Positions 1 to 8,259 of a stretch of DNA of 64,000 nucleotides are shown here, one piece after another (position 1 is the stretch's first letter; the number at the start of each line of letters is the position of its first letter). The translations under genes and the position numbers were made by a program. The notes below the pieces were generated by a model. That model did not search any database. It was not told the origin of the DNA and worked only from the letters and a program-made list of their open reading frames with translations. This stretch comes from Streptomyces polyasparticus (GTDB taxonomy: Bacteria > Actinomycetota > Actinomycetes > Streptomycetales > Streptomycetaceae): positions 1 through 64,000 of the forward strand of contig NZ_JACTVJ010000031.1 in the NCBI RefSeq assembly GCF_014493765.1. The letters run 5' to 3'.

Positions 1-14
1 ACAAGGGGAGGTAG

Positions 15-389
15 TCATGCCAACTCCGAAGGCCGGTAACCCCGTTGCGGGGCTACGAAAAAGGTAATGGGGGGGGGGCAGGGCGCGGACTCGGCGAGCT
101 GCGGCGGGTGGGCCCGAAGCCGCAGCAGCAGCGTCTCCGTGCCCAGCGCGACGGCCGCCGCGACCCCTTCGTAGGCGAGAACGGGGACGCCGTACGCGGA
201 GTGGAGCTGCCCGTACGGAGCGAGTGCGCCGATCCGCTCCATGAGGTCGGGGTGCGTGTGCAGTTCCCAGGCGTCGATGTCGTACGTCCGTACCGGTCCT
301 GGAGGGGCGGCCTGCGCCCGCAGAAAGGCGAGGACGGCGGTGTTCTGCGGGAGGCCGGGGAGGGTCGGCAGGGGCGGCGGGGTCGGCAT
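15..389 (-). CDS. hypothetical protein
   Basis: This is an uncharacterised protein of about 124 aa that I do not recognise. The chosen ATG gives a proline-rich N-terminus (MPTPPPLPTLPGLP) followed by a region of mixed composition with normal high-GC codon use. A GTG 13 codons upstream (position 428) is an alternative start; neither has a clear ribosome binding site. There is no signal peptide, membrane segment or catalytic motif. The C-terminal end is uncertain because a run of ten G residues (69-78) lies just before the stop, so a one-base length error there would change the last ~20 residues. Confidence 0.5.
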   Translation of the reverse strand: MPTPPPLPTLPGLPQNTAVLAFLRAQAAPPGPVRTYDIDAWELHTHPDLMERIGALAPYGQLHSAYGVPVLAYEGVAAAVALGTETLLLRLRAHPPQLAESAPCPPPITFFVAPQRGYRPSELA

Positions 390-488
390 GGCTCGTGAAG
401 ATAGGGCTCCGGGCGGGCTTCGCGCCACGGTGCGGCGTAAGGCGCGCAGGCCTCAACTGGCTTGGGGCGCCCGGGAGATCGCCTGCCG

Positions 489-1796
489 CTAGCCGCTTGC
501 GGCAGGTACCGGCTCCGTACGGGGAGCCGGGATGCGGTAGGCGCGAAGGGGCGCGTTGGCCGCGGTCACGGCGGCGACCGCGAGGGCGGCGGAGAGGCCG
601 CCGAAGACCAGGGACGAGGTGGCGGAGGTGGCGGAGGCCAGCAGGCCGCCGCGGAAGTTGCCGAGTTCGGGGCCCGCGACTCCGATGACGTGTTCCATGG
701 ACGAGACCCGTCCCCGGTAGGCGTCCGGAGTCTCCAGCTGGACCAGGGCGCCGCGCGTGATGACGGAGACGGTGTCGGCAGCGCCCGCCACAGCGAGGCA
801 GGTCAGTGCCAGCCACAGCGGGCCCGCCAGACCGAAACAGGCCAGCGCGATGCCCCAGACGCCGGCCGCGGACAGCTGCACCAGGCCCGCCCGGCTCCAG
901 CGCGTCACCGTGCCCGAGAGCAGGCCGGCGGTGATGCCCCCGACGGCGACGGCCGAGAGGAACAGGCCGAGGGTCTCCGGGTTGCCGCCGAAGCGGGTCT
1001 CGTTGACCAGGGGGAAGAGAGCGATCGGCATGGCGAGCAGCGTCGCGGACAGGTCGGTGGCCATCGAGCCCCACAGCCGCGGGCGGCGCAGGACCACTGA
1101 CCAGCCGCCGCGCTTCGGACGGACGCCACGCCTCGGGCGAGGGCCGTGGTCCGTCGCGTCCGCACCTTCGGGCCGCATGGCGGGCAGGCGGAGCACCGTG
1201 AGCACCGAGACGGCCGTGGCCGCCGCCTGGGCGGCGTACGCGGCGGGCAGATCCCAGCGGGCGATGATCAGCCCCGCCAGCGCGGGACCGGCCAGCATCG
1301 AGGCCTGGAAGGAGACGTTGTTCAGGGCGAGACCGGCCGCGACCTGATCACCGGGAAGCAGCCGGGCGGGGAAGGTCCGCCGGGCAGGGGCTCCGAGGGC
1401 ACCGCAGCTGGTGACCGCGGCGACCAGGGTGAGCAGCAGCACCGTGCTGGTGTTGCCGGCCAGGGCCTGGGCGCAGAGTCCCGCCGAGGCCACCAACTGC
1501 CCCACGGTGGTGGCCCGCACCAGCGCGCGGCGGTCGACGGTGTCGGCCAGCGTGCCGCCGAGCAGCCCGAACAGCACCATCGGCAGACCGGTGGCGAGGC
1601 CGATCGCGCCGGTCCCCACGGGACTGCCGGTCAGCTCCCAGACCTGGGCGAGTACCGCCACGGTGGCGATCTGCCCGCCGAGCTGCGCCGCCGACGTGCC
1701 GATCCACAGAGCGCGGAAGGGCGCGCTGCCGCGCAGCGGACGGGTGTCGAGGAACCGGACGCGTATCCGTCCGCTGCGCGCGGCGGCCCGACTCAT
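489..1796 (-). CDS. MFS transporter (drug/siderophore exporter type)
   Basis: A 435-aa integral membrane protein of the major facilitator superfamily, closest in style to the DHA3/EntS-like exporters that open with a 'FRALWIG' segment. About 12 hydrophobic segments are visible, and the loop between helices 2 and 3 carries the MFS signature (GGTLADTVDRR). It should act as a proton-driven exporter in the cytoplasmic membrane; the substrate cannot be read from sequence. Its start overlaps the end of the upstream MarR gene by 4 nt (ATGA), so the two are translationally coupled, and the transporter is probably induced when the MarR protein is released by a ligand. Confidence 0.85.
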   Translation of the reverse strand: MSRAAARSGRIRVRFLDTRPLRGSAPFRALWIGTSAAQLGGQIATVAVLAQVWELTGSPVGTGAIGLATGLPMVLFGLLGGTLADTVDRRALVRATTVGQLVASAGLCAQALAGNTSTVLLLTLVAAVTSCGALGAPARRTFPARLLPGDQVAAGLALNNVSFQASMLAGPALAGLIIARWDLPAAYAAQAAATAVSVLTVLRLPAMRPEGADATDHGPRPRRGVRPKRGGWSVVLRRPRLWGSMATDLSATLLAMPIALFPLVNETRFGGNPETLGLFLSAVAVGGITAGLLSGTVTRWSRAGLVQLSAAGVWGIALACFGLAGPLWLALTCLAVAGAADTVSVITRGALVQLETPDAYRGRVSSMEHVIGVAGPELGNFRGGLLASATSATSSLVFGGLSAALAVAAVTAANAPLRAYRIPAPRTEPVPAASG

Positions 1797-2395
1797 CGTG
1801 GCGGCTCGCTTCGCTGCGTCGACTGGCTTTGCTGCGCCGGCTCGCTGCGCCGCGGTGGCTCGCTTCGCCGCGCCGGCTCGACGAGATGGTCTCGTACGCG
1901 CTGCCGCATCGGGCGGCGCTCAAGTGCCCGCCGTATGTCCTCGACGACGGCGGTCATCGCGTAGGGGATCTCGCCGTCCAGCTCGGCGACCGTCGCGTGG
2001 GTGGCGCGCCACTCCGCCTCCAGGAAGGGGACGAGGGACCGGCCCCGCTCGGTCAGATCGATCCGCCGGGTCCGGGCGTCGGGCCCCGGCTCGGACGTGA
2101 CGAGGTCTTCCTTGCGCATGGCGGCGACGGTCTGGCTGATCGCGGAGTGCGAGCGGCCCAGGGACGCGGCCAGCTCGCGGATGGTGAGGGGGCCGGTGTG
2201 GGCGAGACGGATCAGCGGAAAGGCGAACCGGGGCCGCACGCCCTCGATGCCCCGCTCGATGTAGACCTGCTCGATCTCGGCGTCCATGGCGGCCAGGAGC
2301 TCGTGCAGGGCGTGCCAAGGATCGGGGACGGCGGTGGGATCGGGGACGGCGGTGGGGTCCGGGCCGGGGGATGCGGTGGGATCCGTAGATGTCAC
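1793..2395 (-). CDS. MarR family transcriptional regulator
   Basis: A winged helix-turn-helix repressor of ~200 aa. The DNA-binding part (roughly residues 50-130) has the MarR pattern 'LTIRELAASLGRSHSAISQTVAAM' split as helix, turn and recognition helix, then a basic wing (PGPDARTRRIDLT). The GTG start at 2395 is chosen because it sits 6-7 nt downstream of a TATATT -10 box and no Shine-Dalgarno is present, which suggests a leaderless mRNA. Two tandem PTAVPD units near the N-terminus and RRSEP/QRSEP units at the C-terminus come from short DNA repeats, and both ends look disordered. It overlaps the MFS gene by 4 nt and is its likely repressor. Confidence 0.85.
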   Translation of the reverse strand: MTSTDPTASPGPDPTAVPDPTAVPDPWHALHELLAAMDAEIEQVYIERGIEGVRPRFAFPLIRLAHTGPLTIRELAASLGRSHSAISQTVAAMRKEDLVTSEPGPDARTRRIDLTERGRSLVPFLEAEWRATHATVAELDGEIPYAMTAVVEDIRRALERRPMRQRVRDHLVEPARRSEPPRRSEPAQQSQSTQRSEPPR

Positions 2396-2399
2396 AGCG

Positions 2400-2422
2400 C
2401 TAATATAACAGCACTGTTGTAA
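2400..2422 (-). promoter_or_regulatory. MarR promoter with overlapping palindromic operator
   Basis: A palindrome AACAG-CA-CTGTT (2407-2418) lies directly upstream of a TATATT -10 element (2402-2407, minus strand) whose predicted transcription start coincides with the GTG start codon. A MarR dimer bound there would block RNA polymerase, so autoregulation is the simplest reading. No convincing -35 hexamer is seen at 17-18 nt. Confidence 0.5.
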
Positions 2423-2635
2423 ACCTGGCCGGAAAATTTTGAAACGGGGCAAAAGGGACGCTCGCGCGGTTTCCGTATATCGAACACGGTGGGCTGTGCC
2501 TGGCTACAACAGGCTCAGGCCGTTTACTGTCATTCATCCAAAGGTTCACATCCCTTATGTCCTGCGCAATGCAATGCTGAGACAGGGGAGTCTCAGCTTC
2601 CGGATGTGGAAACCGCAGCGCTTAACGTCCTGTTC

Positions 2636-4204
2636 ATGACGCAGCTGGATGCCCGGCCCCAGGCCGGAGACGCGGTACGGACGGTCGCCACCGACGGCGG
2701 CGGGCAGGACGGTGTCCGTGCCAAGGGGCTCGGCCGGAATTCGGTCGGCCTGACGGGCAGTGCCGTCATCGGCATCTCCACGGTCGCGCCCGTCTACTGC
2801 CTCACCTCGACCCTCGGCTCCACCGCGGGCGAGGTCGGCGTCCAGATGCCCGCGATCTTCCTCGCCGGGTTCCTGCCGATGCTCCTCGTGGCCTTCGCCT
2901 ATCGCGAGCTCAACAAGGCCGTGCCGGACTGCGGCACCTCCTTCACTTGGACCGTGAAGGCCTTCGGGCCGCGGATCGGCTGGATGTGCGGCTGGGGCCT
3001 GGTGGTCGCCACGATCATCGTCCTGTCGAACCTGGCGGGCGTGGCCACCTCGTACTTCTGGCTCCTGGCCGGCGAGATCACCGGCAATCCGGAGATCGCC
3101 GCCCTCGACGGCAACAAAGCCGTCCACATCGTCACCTGTCTGACCCTCATCGCCGTCGCCACCGCGATCAGCTACCGCGGCATGACCGCGACCAAGGGCG
3201 TCCAGTACGCGCTCGTCGGACTCCAGCTCCTGGTGCTCGTCCTCTTCGTCGTGATGGCGCTGCAGAAGGCGGACTCGTTCGCCACCAGCGTCGACTTCTC
3301 CTGGTCGTGGCTGAACCCGTTCGCGGTCGGCTCGTTCGCCGCCTTCACGGCGGGCCTGTCGCTGTCGATCTTCATGTACTGGGGCTGGGACGCCTGCCTG
3401 ACCGCCAACGAGGAGACCATCGGCTCCGAGAAGACCCCCGGCCGCGCGGCCCTCGTCTCGATGGTCGTGCTCGTCGGCTCCTACCTCGCGACCGGCATCG
3501 CCGCGCAGATGGCCGTCGGCTCCGGTGACAAGGGCCTCGGCCTTGCCAACCCCGAGACCTCGGACAATGTCTTCGCCGCCCTCGCGGGCCCGGTCATGGG
3601 CCCCGGCCTCGGCATCCTGCTCTTCCTCGCGGTGCTCGCCTCCGCGGCCGCGAGCCTGCAGACCACCTTCATCCCGGTGGCCCGCACGGTCCTCGCGATG
3701 TCCGCGTACGAGGCCCTGCCGCCCTCGCTCGGCAGGACCCACGCGCGCTTCAAGACCCCCGGCCGCGCGACCGTTCTCGCGGGTATCGCCACCGGTGTCT
3801 TCTACGCGGTGATGACCCTGGTCAGCGACAAGGTCCTGGTCGACACGATCTACGCGCTCGGCCTCATGATCTGCTTCTACTACTCGATCACGGCCTTCGC
3901 CTGTGCCTGGTACTTCCGCCGCGAACTGACCCGCTCGGCCCGCGACTTCGTCTTCAAGGGCGCCTTCCCGCTGCTCGGCGGCGTGCTGCTCGCGGCCGTC
4001 TTCGGCAAGACGCTGTACGACATGTGGGACCCGGCGTACGGCAGCGGCTCCTCGGTCCTCGGCGTCGGCTCCGTCTTCGTGATCGGCGTGGGGCTGCTCG
4101 CCCTCGGCCTGGTCATCATGTTCGTGACGGAGCGCCGCAGCCCGGCGTTCTTCCGCGGCGAGGTCCTGACGAAGGAGACGCCGGCGCTGGTCGTGGCGGA
4201 CTGA
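2636..4204 (+). CDS. APC family amino acid permease
   Basis: A 522-aa amino acid-polyamine-organocation permease. The first membrane segment shows the family pattern (GLTGSAVIGISTVAPVY) and about 12 helices follow; the conserved helix-3 stretch 'FGPRIGWMCGWGL' is present. It should import an amino acid or amine across the cytoplasmic membrane; the substrate is not predictable. The open frame extends 147 nt further upstream, but the ATG at 2636 fits the usual length and the upstream codons look non-coding. It is transcribed away from the MarR gene, from a 240-bp intergenic region. Confidence 0.85.
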   Translation: MTQLDARPQAGDAVRTVATDGGGQDGVRAKGLGRNSVGLTGSAVIGISTVAPVYCLTSTLGSTAGEVGVQMPAIFLAGFLPMLLVAFAYRELNKAVPDCGTSFTWTVKAFGPRIGWMCGWGLVVATIIVLSNLAGVATSYFWLLAGEITGNPEIAALDGNKAVHIVTCLTLIAVATAISYRGMTATKGVQYALVGLQLLVLVLFVVMALQKADSFATSVDFSWSWLNPFAVGSFAAFTAGLSLSIFMYWGWDACLTANEETIGSEKTPGRAALVSMVVLVGSYLATGIAAQMAVGSGDKGLGLANPETSDNVFAALAGPVMGPGLGILLFLAVLASAAASLQTTFIPVARTVLAMSAYEALPPSLGRTHARFKTPGRATVLAGIATGVFYAVMTLVSDKVLVDTIYALGLMICFYYSITAFACAWYFRRELTRSARDFVFKGAFPLLGGVLLAAVFGKTLYDMWDPAYGSGSSVLGVGSVFVIGVGLLALGLVIMFVTERRSPAFFRGEVLTKETPALVVAD

Positions 4205-4205
4205 G

Positions 4206-4275
4206 TTCAGAGGGCGGACCGAGCTCCGAGAGCTCAGAGGGCGGACCGAGCTCAGATACGGGTGGAGCTCAGATA
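4206..4275. repeat. short direct repeats between convergent genes
   Basis: The gap between the permease stop and the convergent SDR stop contains two copies of an 'AGAGGGCGGACCGAGCTC' unit and two copies of 'GGAGCTCAGATACGG'-like units. The repeats end at the SDR stop codon. No gene is seen. Confidence 0.6.
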
Positions 4276-5096
4276 CGGATGGAGAGCGCCACGTCGCGCC
4301 AGTCGTCGAGCTCCCGTCGTACGAGGTCCAGTTTCGCCTCGACCCGGTCGACCGCGTCCGCTCCCAACTGCAGGCGCAGCGGCGGCTCGTCGGCCTCGGT
4401 GAGGTCGACGACCGCCTTCGCCGCCTTCAGCGGATCGCCCGGCTGGCGGCCGTCGGCCTGGGCCAGGGCCTCGCGGACCGGGCCCGCACCGGCGGCGTAG
4501 TCGGCGATGGTGGCGGGTTCGACCCGGATGCTCGTACCGCTGAGGAAGTCCGTGCGCAGGCCGCCCGGCTCGACGACGGTCACGCGGATTCCGAGCGGGG
4601 CGAGTTCGCCGTGCAGCGCCTCGGAGATGCCTTCGAGCGCGAACTTCGACGCACCGTACAGACCGACCGCCGGCGCGGTGGCGAAGCCGCCCACGGAGCC
4701 GATGTTCAGGACGTGCCCGGAGCGCTGGGCACGGAGCGTCGGCAGTGTGGCCCGCAGGGTGTTGAGCACGCCGAACACGTTCACGTCGAAGAGCGCGCGT
4801 ACGGCCTTGTCGGAGGTCTCCTCGACCGCGCCCACCAGGCCGTAACCGGCGTTGTTGACCACGACGTCGATCCGGCCGAACGCGGCCAGACCCGCCTCCA
4901 CCGCCGCCGCCGGCTGCCCCGGTTCGGTCACGTCCGCGCTCACTGCGAGGAGCCCGTCCGGCCGTTGCGGATACGCCCGCTCCACCGCGGACGCGTCCCG
5001 CGCCGTCGCGATCACGCGGTGCCCGCGGTCAAGCGCCTCCCGGGTGATCAACGCGCCGAGCCCACGTGACGCACCGGTGACGAACCACACGCTCAT
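4269..5096 (-). CDS. SDR family NAD(P)-dependent oxidoreductase
   Basis: A 275-aa classical short-chain dehydrogenase. The Rossmann motif TGASRGLG is at residues 7-14, NNAG near residue 83, the catalytic serine in 'NIGSVGG' near 136 and the Tyr-x-x-x-Lys pair in 'YGASK' near 150. It should oxidise or reduce a small alcohol or ketone with NADP(H) (an arginine follows the second beta strand, favouring NADP). It is divergent from a MerR gene with 168 bp between the starts, and that gap contains a MerR-style dyad, so the MerR protein probably controls it. Confidence 0.85.
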   Translation of the reverse strand: MSVWFVTGASRGLGALITREALDRGHRVIATARDASAVERAYPQRPDGLLAVSADVTEPGQPAAAVEAGLAAFGRIDVVVNNAGYGLVGAVEETSDKAVRALFDVNVFGVLNTLRATLPTLRAQRSGHVLNIGSVGGFATAPAVGLYGASKFALEGISEALHGELAPLGIRVTVVEPGGLRTDFLSGTSIRVEPATIADYAAGAGPVREALAQADGRQPGDPLKAAKAVVDLTEADEPPLRLQLGADAVDRVEAKLDLVRRELDDWRDVALSIRI

Positions 5097-5155
5097 GCTG
5101 TCCCCTGCTCCTCAGCGCCGGTCCTGCCGACCGGCCGAGGGTCCGACGCTAGAAG

Positions 5156-5171
5156 CTAGAGTCCGGTCTAG
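5156..5171. promoter_or_regulatory. candidate MerR operator in divergent promoter region
   Basis: The inverted repeat CTAGA-GTCCGG-TCTAG lies ~60 bp upstream of the SDR start and ~95 bp upstream of the MerR start. Dyads of this type, placed between promoter elements, are typical targets of MerR proteins acting on a neighbouring oxidoreductase. The assignment rests on position and symmetry only. Confidence 0.5.
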
Positions 5172-5248
5172 ATCAAGAGCTCGGCGGGGAGATCGAGAGC
5201 TCGGCGGGGGATCGAGAGCTCGGCGGGGGATCGAGAGCTTGGCGGGGC
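5171..5248. repeat. four tandem copies of a 19-20 bp repeat upstream of merR-type gene
   Basis: Four head-to-tail copies of a unit close to GATCGAGAGCTCGGCGGGG start at about 5171, 5191, 5210 and 5229. The first differs by one base (CAAG) and the last has CTTGG for CTCGG. They fill the space between the MerR dyad and the MerR start codon, so they lie in its 5' untranslated or promoter region. Confidence 0.85.
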
Positions 5249-5264
5249 GAGCGGGGGCGCACTC

Positions 5265-5672
5265 ATGGACCTGAGCATCGGTGAGGTGGCGGCGCGCAGT
5301 GGGCTGAGCGTGCACGCGCTGCGGTTCTACGAGCGGGAGGGCCTGTTCGCCAACCCGGTACGCCGGCTGTCCAACGGCCGCCGGGTCTACCACGAGGAAG
5401 ACCTGGAGTGGCTGGCGATCTGCACCAAGCTGCGCTCCTCGGGCATGCCGCTGGCCGCGATTCGGCAGTACATCGAGCTGGCCCGGCAGGGTCCCGGCAA
5501 CGAACGCGAGCGGCTCGAGGTGCTGCGGGCGCATGAGCGGCAGGTCGAGGCCCGGATCGCGGATCTGCACGAGACCTTGGCCGTGATGCGCGAGAAGGTG
5601 CGCATCTACGAGGAGCATCTCGCCCGCGGCGAGGCCGATCGGCTCTGGAACCCGTCCCGTCCGGAGGCCTGA
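5265..5672 (+). CDS. MerR family transcriptional regulator
   Basis: A 135-aa MerR regulator. Residues 1-70 form the winged helix (MDLSIGEVAARSGLSVHALR, then FYEREGL and the 'RRVYHEEDLEWL' wing); the C-terminal half is the coiled-coil dimerisation helix with 'AIRQYIELARQG'. The short C-terminal tail has no cysteine cluster, so it is the oxidoreductase-linked small-ligand class and not a metal sensor. Divergent from the SDR gene, which it probably activates through the dyad at 5156-5171. The start ATG has a G-rich but weak ribosome binding site. Confidence 0.85.
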   Translation: MDLSIGEVAARSGLSVHALRFYEREGLFANPVRRLSNGRRVYHEEDLEWLAICTKLRSSGMPLAAIRQYIELARQGPGNERERLEVLRAHERQVEARIADLHETLAVMREKVRIYEEHLARGEADRLWNPSRPEA

Positions 5673-5676
5673 GCGC

Positions 5677-6639
5677 TCATGTGACGGGTGCCGTTGCCCG
5701 GTCCTTCGCCGCGCGGAACGTGCGGCGGTACGCCGCCGGGGTGGTCGACAGGGCGCGGTGGAAGTGCTGGCGGAGGCTGTCGGCGCTGCCGAGACCGCTG
5801 CGTTCGGCGACCGCGTCCACGCCCAGGTCCGTGGTCTCCAGGAGTTCGCGGGCGCGGGCCAGGCGCTGCTGGTTGAGCCACTTCAGCGGGGTGACGCCCA
5901 CCTCCGCCGCGAAGTGGCGGCCGAAGGTCCGGGTGCTCATGCCCGCCCGGGAGGCCAACTCGCCGATCGTGAGCGGCTGGTGCAGCCGGGCCACCGCCCA
6001 GTCGAGCACCGGGGCGAGGCCCTGGGGCGGGCGCGGCAGCGCGGCCGGCGGCGGTGCGTACTGGCTCTGGTCGCCCTCGCGGTGCGGGGCCACGACCATG
6101 AAGCGGCTGACCTCCGCGGCGGCCGCCGTGCCGTAGTCGCCGCGCACGATGTGCAGACACAGATCGATGGCGGCGGCGGTGCCCGCGCTGGTGAGGACCG
6201 AGCCCTCGTCCACGTACAGGGAACGGTCGTCCACCTCCACGGCGGGATGGCGGCGGCGCAGCTCCTCCGCGTACATCCAGTGCGTCGCGGCCCGGCGTCC
6301 GTCGAGCAGGCCGGCCGCGGCGAGCACGAACGCGCCCGAGCAGAGCGCGGCGATCCGGGTGCCGCGGGCGTGCGCGGCGCGCAGGGCTTCGAGCAGGTCG
6401 GCGGGCGGCTCGTAGCCGTCCATCAGGCAGGCGGGGACCACGATCAGATCCGCCTCGTGCAGCGCTTCCAGGCCGCGCTCGGCCGAGAGGCTCAGGCCGC
6501 CGGGCGCGTGCTGGACGCCGCCGGGGGCGGTGGAGCACAGCGTCAGCTCGTATCCCTTGCCGGCGAAGACCGCGCACGGCACGGCCAGCTCGAACAGGGA
6601 GGTTCCTTCCAGGAGCGTCACGACCACGCGAACCGTCAT
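5677..6639 (-). CDS. GlxA family (DJ-1/PfpI + AraC) transcriptional regulator
   Basis: A 320-aa two-domain regulator. Residues 1-190 are a DJ-1/PfpI-type fold that in this family has lost its protease role but keeps a nucleophile-elbow-like 'AALCSGAFVLAAAGLLDGR'. Residues 210-315 are a double helix-turn-helix AraC domain (IGELASRAGMSTRTFGRHF and 'VAERSGLGSADSLRQHF'). Its 3' end nearly touches the convergent MerR gene (4 bp), and it is divergent from the MFS gene at 6710, which it probably controls. Confidence 0.9.
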   Translation of the reverse strand: MTVRVVVTLLEGTSLFELAVPCAVFAGKGYELTLCSTAPGGVQHAPGGLSLSAERGLEALHEADLIVVPACLMDGYEPPADLLEALRAAHARGTRIAALCSGAFVLAAAGLLDGRRAATHWMYAEELRRRHPAVEVDDRSLYVDEGSVLTSAGTAAAIDLCLHIVRGDYGTAAAAEVSRFMVVAPHREGDQSQYAPPPAALPRPPQGLAPVLDWAVARLHQPLTIGELASRAGMSTRTFGRHFAAEVGVTPLKWLNQQRLARARELLETTDLGVDAVAERSGLGSADSLRQHFHRALSTTPAAYRRTFRAAKDRATAPVT

Positions 6640-6709
6640 GGCGCAAATCTAGGGGAGCCTGACGTTTTCGCCAATGGTGTGGGTGGGGGTGTGGCCCGAC
6701 GGTGGAGGC

Positions 6710-7978
6710 ATGGCACTTACGGACCTTCGCCGTCGCGCGACACGACACACGACCGGCGCCCCCGACCCCGCCCGCCGTCTCGCCCTCGCCGGGATCTCGG
6801 CGATCGGCGTGACCTTCGGTTTCGCGCGGTACGGGTACGGGCTCTTCCTGCCCGAACTGCGCGCGGAATTCGGGCTCTCCGTCTCCCTGCTCGGACTGAT
6901 CGGCAGCGCCACGTACGTGGGGTATCTGGCCGCGCTGCTCATGGTGGGCGCGCTCGTCACCCGGTTCGGGCCGCGCCCGCTGGTGCTCGCCGGCGGGATC
7001 AGCGCGACCGTGGGGATGGGCTGTGTGGCGTTCGCCCCGGGGCCCTGGCTCCTGGTCGCCGGCCTGATCCTCGCCGGTACGAGCTCCGGCTGGGCCTGGG
7101 CGCCCTACTCCGACGCGGTCGACCGCATGGTGCCCGCCGGGCGCCGCGAACACGTGATGGGCGCCATCTCCAGCGGCACGGCCTTCGCCGTGGTGCTCGC
7201 GGGCCCGCTGGCCCTGCTCGCGCACGGGACCCGCTGGCGGTACGCCTGGCTGGCCTTCGCGGTGGCGGCGCTGGTGTCGACGGTCTGCAACGCGCGGGTG
7301 CTGCCCCGCGGTTCGGGACGGAAGGGCAACGCGCGGGTGCTGCCCCGCGGTTCGGGACGGAAGGGTAACGCGCGGGTGCTGCCCCGCGGTTCGGGACGGA
7401 AGGGCACGGGCCACCGGGCGCACCGCCTCCCGTATCGGCGCAGCGCCCTGCCCCTGCTGCTCACCGCCGTCCTGTACGGGCTCGTCGGCGCGGTCTACTG
7501 GTCCTTCGCCGTCGAGGTGATCACCGGTGCGGCGGACACGGGAGCGGCCACGGCGCCCCTGTTCTGGTCCCTGATCGGCGCGGCCGGCACGGCGGGGGCG
7601 CTGACGGGGCACGCCCTGGCGCGGTACGGGCTGCGCCGGGTGCACGGGGGACTGTTCCTCGGGATCGCCGTGGCGGTCGCCCTGCTCGGGCTCGCCCCGG
7701 GTGCGCTGCCCGCGGTCGGGCTCTCGGCGCTCCTGTACGGCCCCTGCTTCATGGCCGGCTCCGGGCTGCTCGCGGTGTGGAGCTACCGGGTCTTTCCCGA
7801 GCGGCCCGCCGCCGGCTTCACCGTCACGGTCTTCTTCCTGGGCCTCGGCACGATCGCGGGCCCCGCACTCCTCGGCGCCTTCGCCCAACTCCACGGCCTG
7901 CGCCCGGCGTTCCTCCTCACGGCAGCCCTCACTCTCGTGGCCTTGCTGTGCGGCCCGCGCCGCGGGGCGGACGCCTAG
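6710..7978 (+). CDS. MFS transporter, YbfB/YjiJ family
   Basis: A 422-aa membrane transporter. The N-terminal helix carries 'TFGFARYGYGLFLPELR', the hallmark of the YbfB/YjiJ (MFS_4) branch, and about 12 hydrophobic segments follow. The ATG at 6710 has a good GGTGGAGG site. The cytoplasmic loop between helices 6 and 7 contains three identical copies of a 13-residue unit (NARVLPRGSGRKG), which gives a strongly basic loop of about 40 residues where the family normally has a shorter linker. It is divergent from the GlxA-type regulator, its probable controller. Substrate unknown. Confidence 0.85.
   Translation: MALTDLRRRATRHTTGAPDPARRLALAGISAIGVTFGFARYGYGLFLPELRAEFGLSVSLLGLIGSATYVGYLAALLMVGALVTRFGPRPLVLAGGISATVGMGCVAFAPGPWLLVAGLILAGTSSGWAWAPYSDAVDRMVPAGRREHVMGAISSGTAFAVVLAGPLALLAHGTRWRYAWLAFAVAALVSTVCNARVLPRGSGRKGNARVLPRGSGRKGNARVLPRGSGRKGTGHRAHRLPYRRSALPLLLTAVLYGLVGAVYWSFAVEVITGAADTGAATAPLFWSLIGAAGTAGALTGHALARYGLRRVHGGLFLGIAVAVALLGLAPGALPAVGLSALLYGPCFMAGSGLLAVWSYRVFPERPAAGFTVTVFFLGLGTIAGPALLGAFAQLHGLRPAFLLTAALTLVALLCGPRRGADA
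7289..7405 (+). repeat. three in-frame 39-bp tandem repeats inside MFS gene
   Basis: Three head-to-tail 39-bp units (7289-7327, 7328-7366, 7367-7405), each coding for NARVLPRGSGRKG. The copies differ at only one silent position (GGC/GGT), so the expansion is recent. Because 39 is a multiple of 3 the reading frame is kept. Confidence 0.95.
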
Positions 7979-8166
7979 GCGCCGAGTCTGGTCCGCTTGG
8001 CAGCCACCGCGACAGGATCCGCGGGGCCGTTGGCCTCGTCGAAGCCCGCGAGGAGTTCGTCGAGGCCGTCCCGTTCGATCCGTCGCTGGGCCGCCTTCTC
8101 GATGGAGGCGGAGGCGCTGCTTGCGGGGCCCTCGCCGGGCGGGGGAACGGGATGATCGGCAGCCAT
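7975..8166 (-). CDS. small hypothetical protein
   Basis: A 63-aa protein with a Pro/Ser-rich N-terminus, then a helical stretch 'IEKAAQRRIERDGLDELLAGF' broken here into two amphipathic helices, and the tail 'VAVAAKRTRLGA'. I do not recognise the family. The stop overlaps the stop of the convergent MFS gene by 4 nt, which supports the 3' end. The start lies at the foot of a long inverted repeat (8169-8201), so expression may be controlled there. A start ten codons further upstream inside the inverted repeat is possible. Confidence 0.55.
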   Translation of the reverse strand: MAADHPVPPPGEGPASSASASIEKAAQRRIERDGLDELLAGFDEANGPADPVAVAAKRTRLGA

Positions 8167-8168
8167 GC

Positions 8169-8201
8169 GGCGAGTGTGGCACTGCATATGCCGCACTCGC
8201 C
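8169..8201. promoter_or_regulatory. 13-bp-arm inverted repeat at start of small gene
   Basis: The arms GGCGAGTGtGGCA and TGCCgCACTCGCC (one mismatch) flank a 7-nt spacer. The repeat ends 2 nt before the chosen start codon of the 63-aa gene. It could be a repressor operator or an RNA hairpin that hides the translation start. Confidence 0.6.
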
Positions 8202-8259
8202 ACCAGTCCGCCCCACAGGGGCCGCGCCTGTCTCCCGGCCCCGCGGAGCCCCTCCATGC

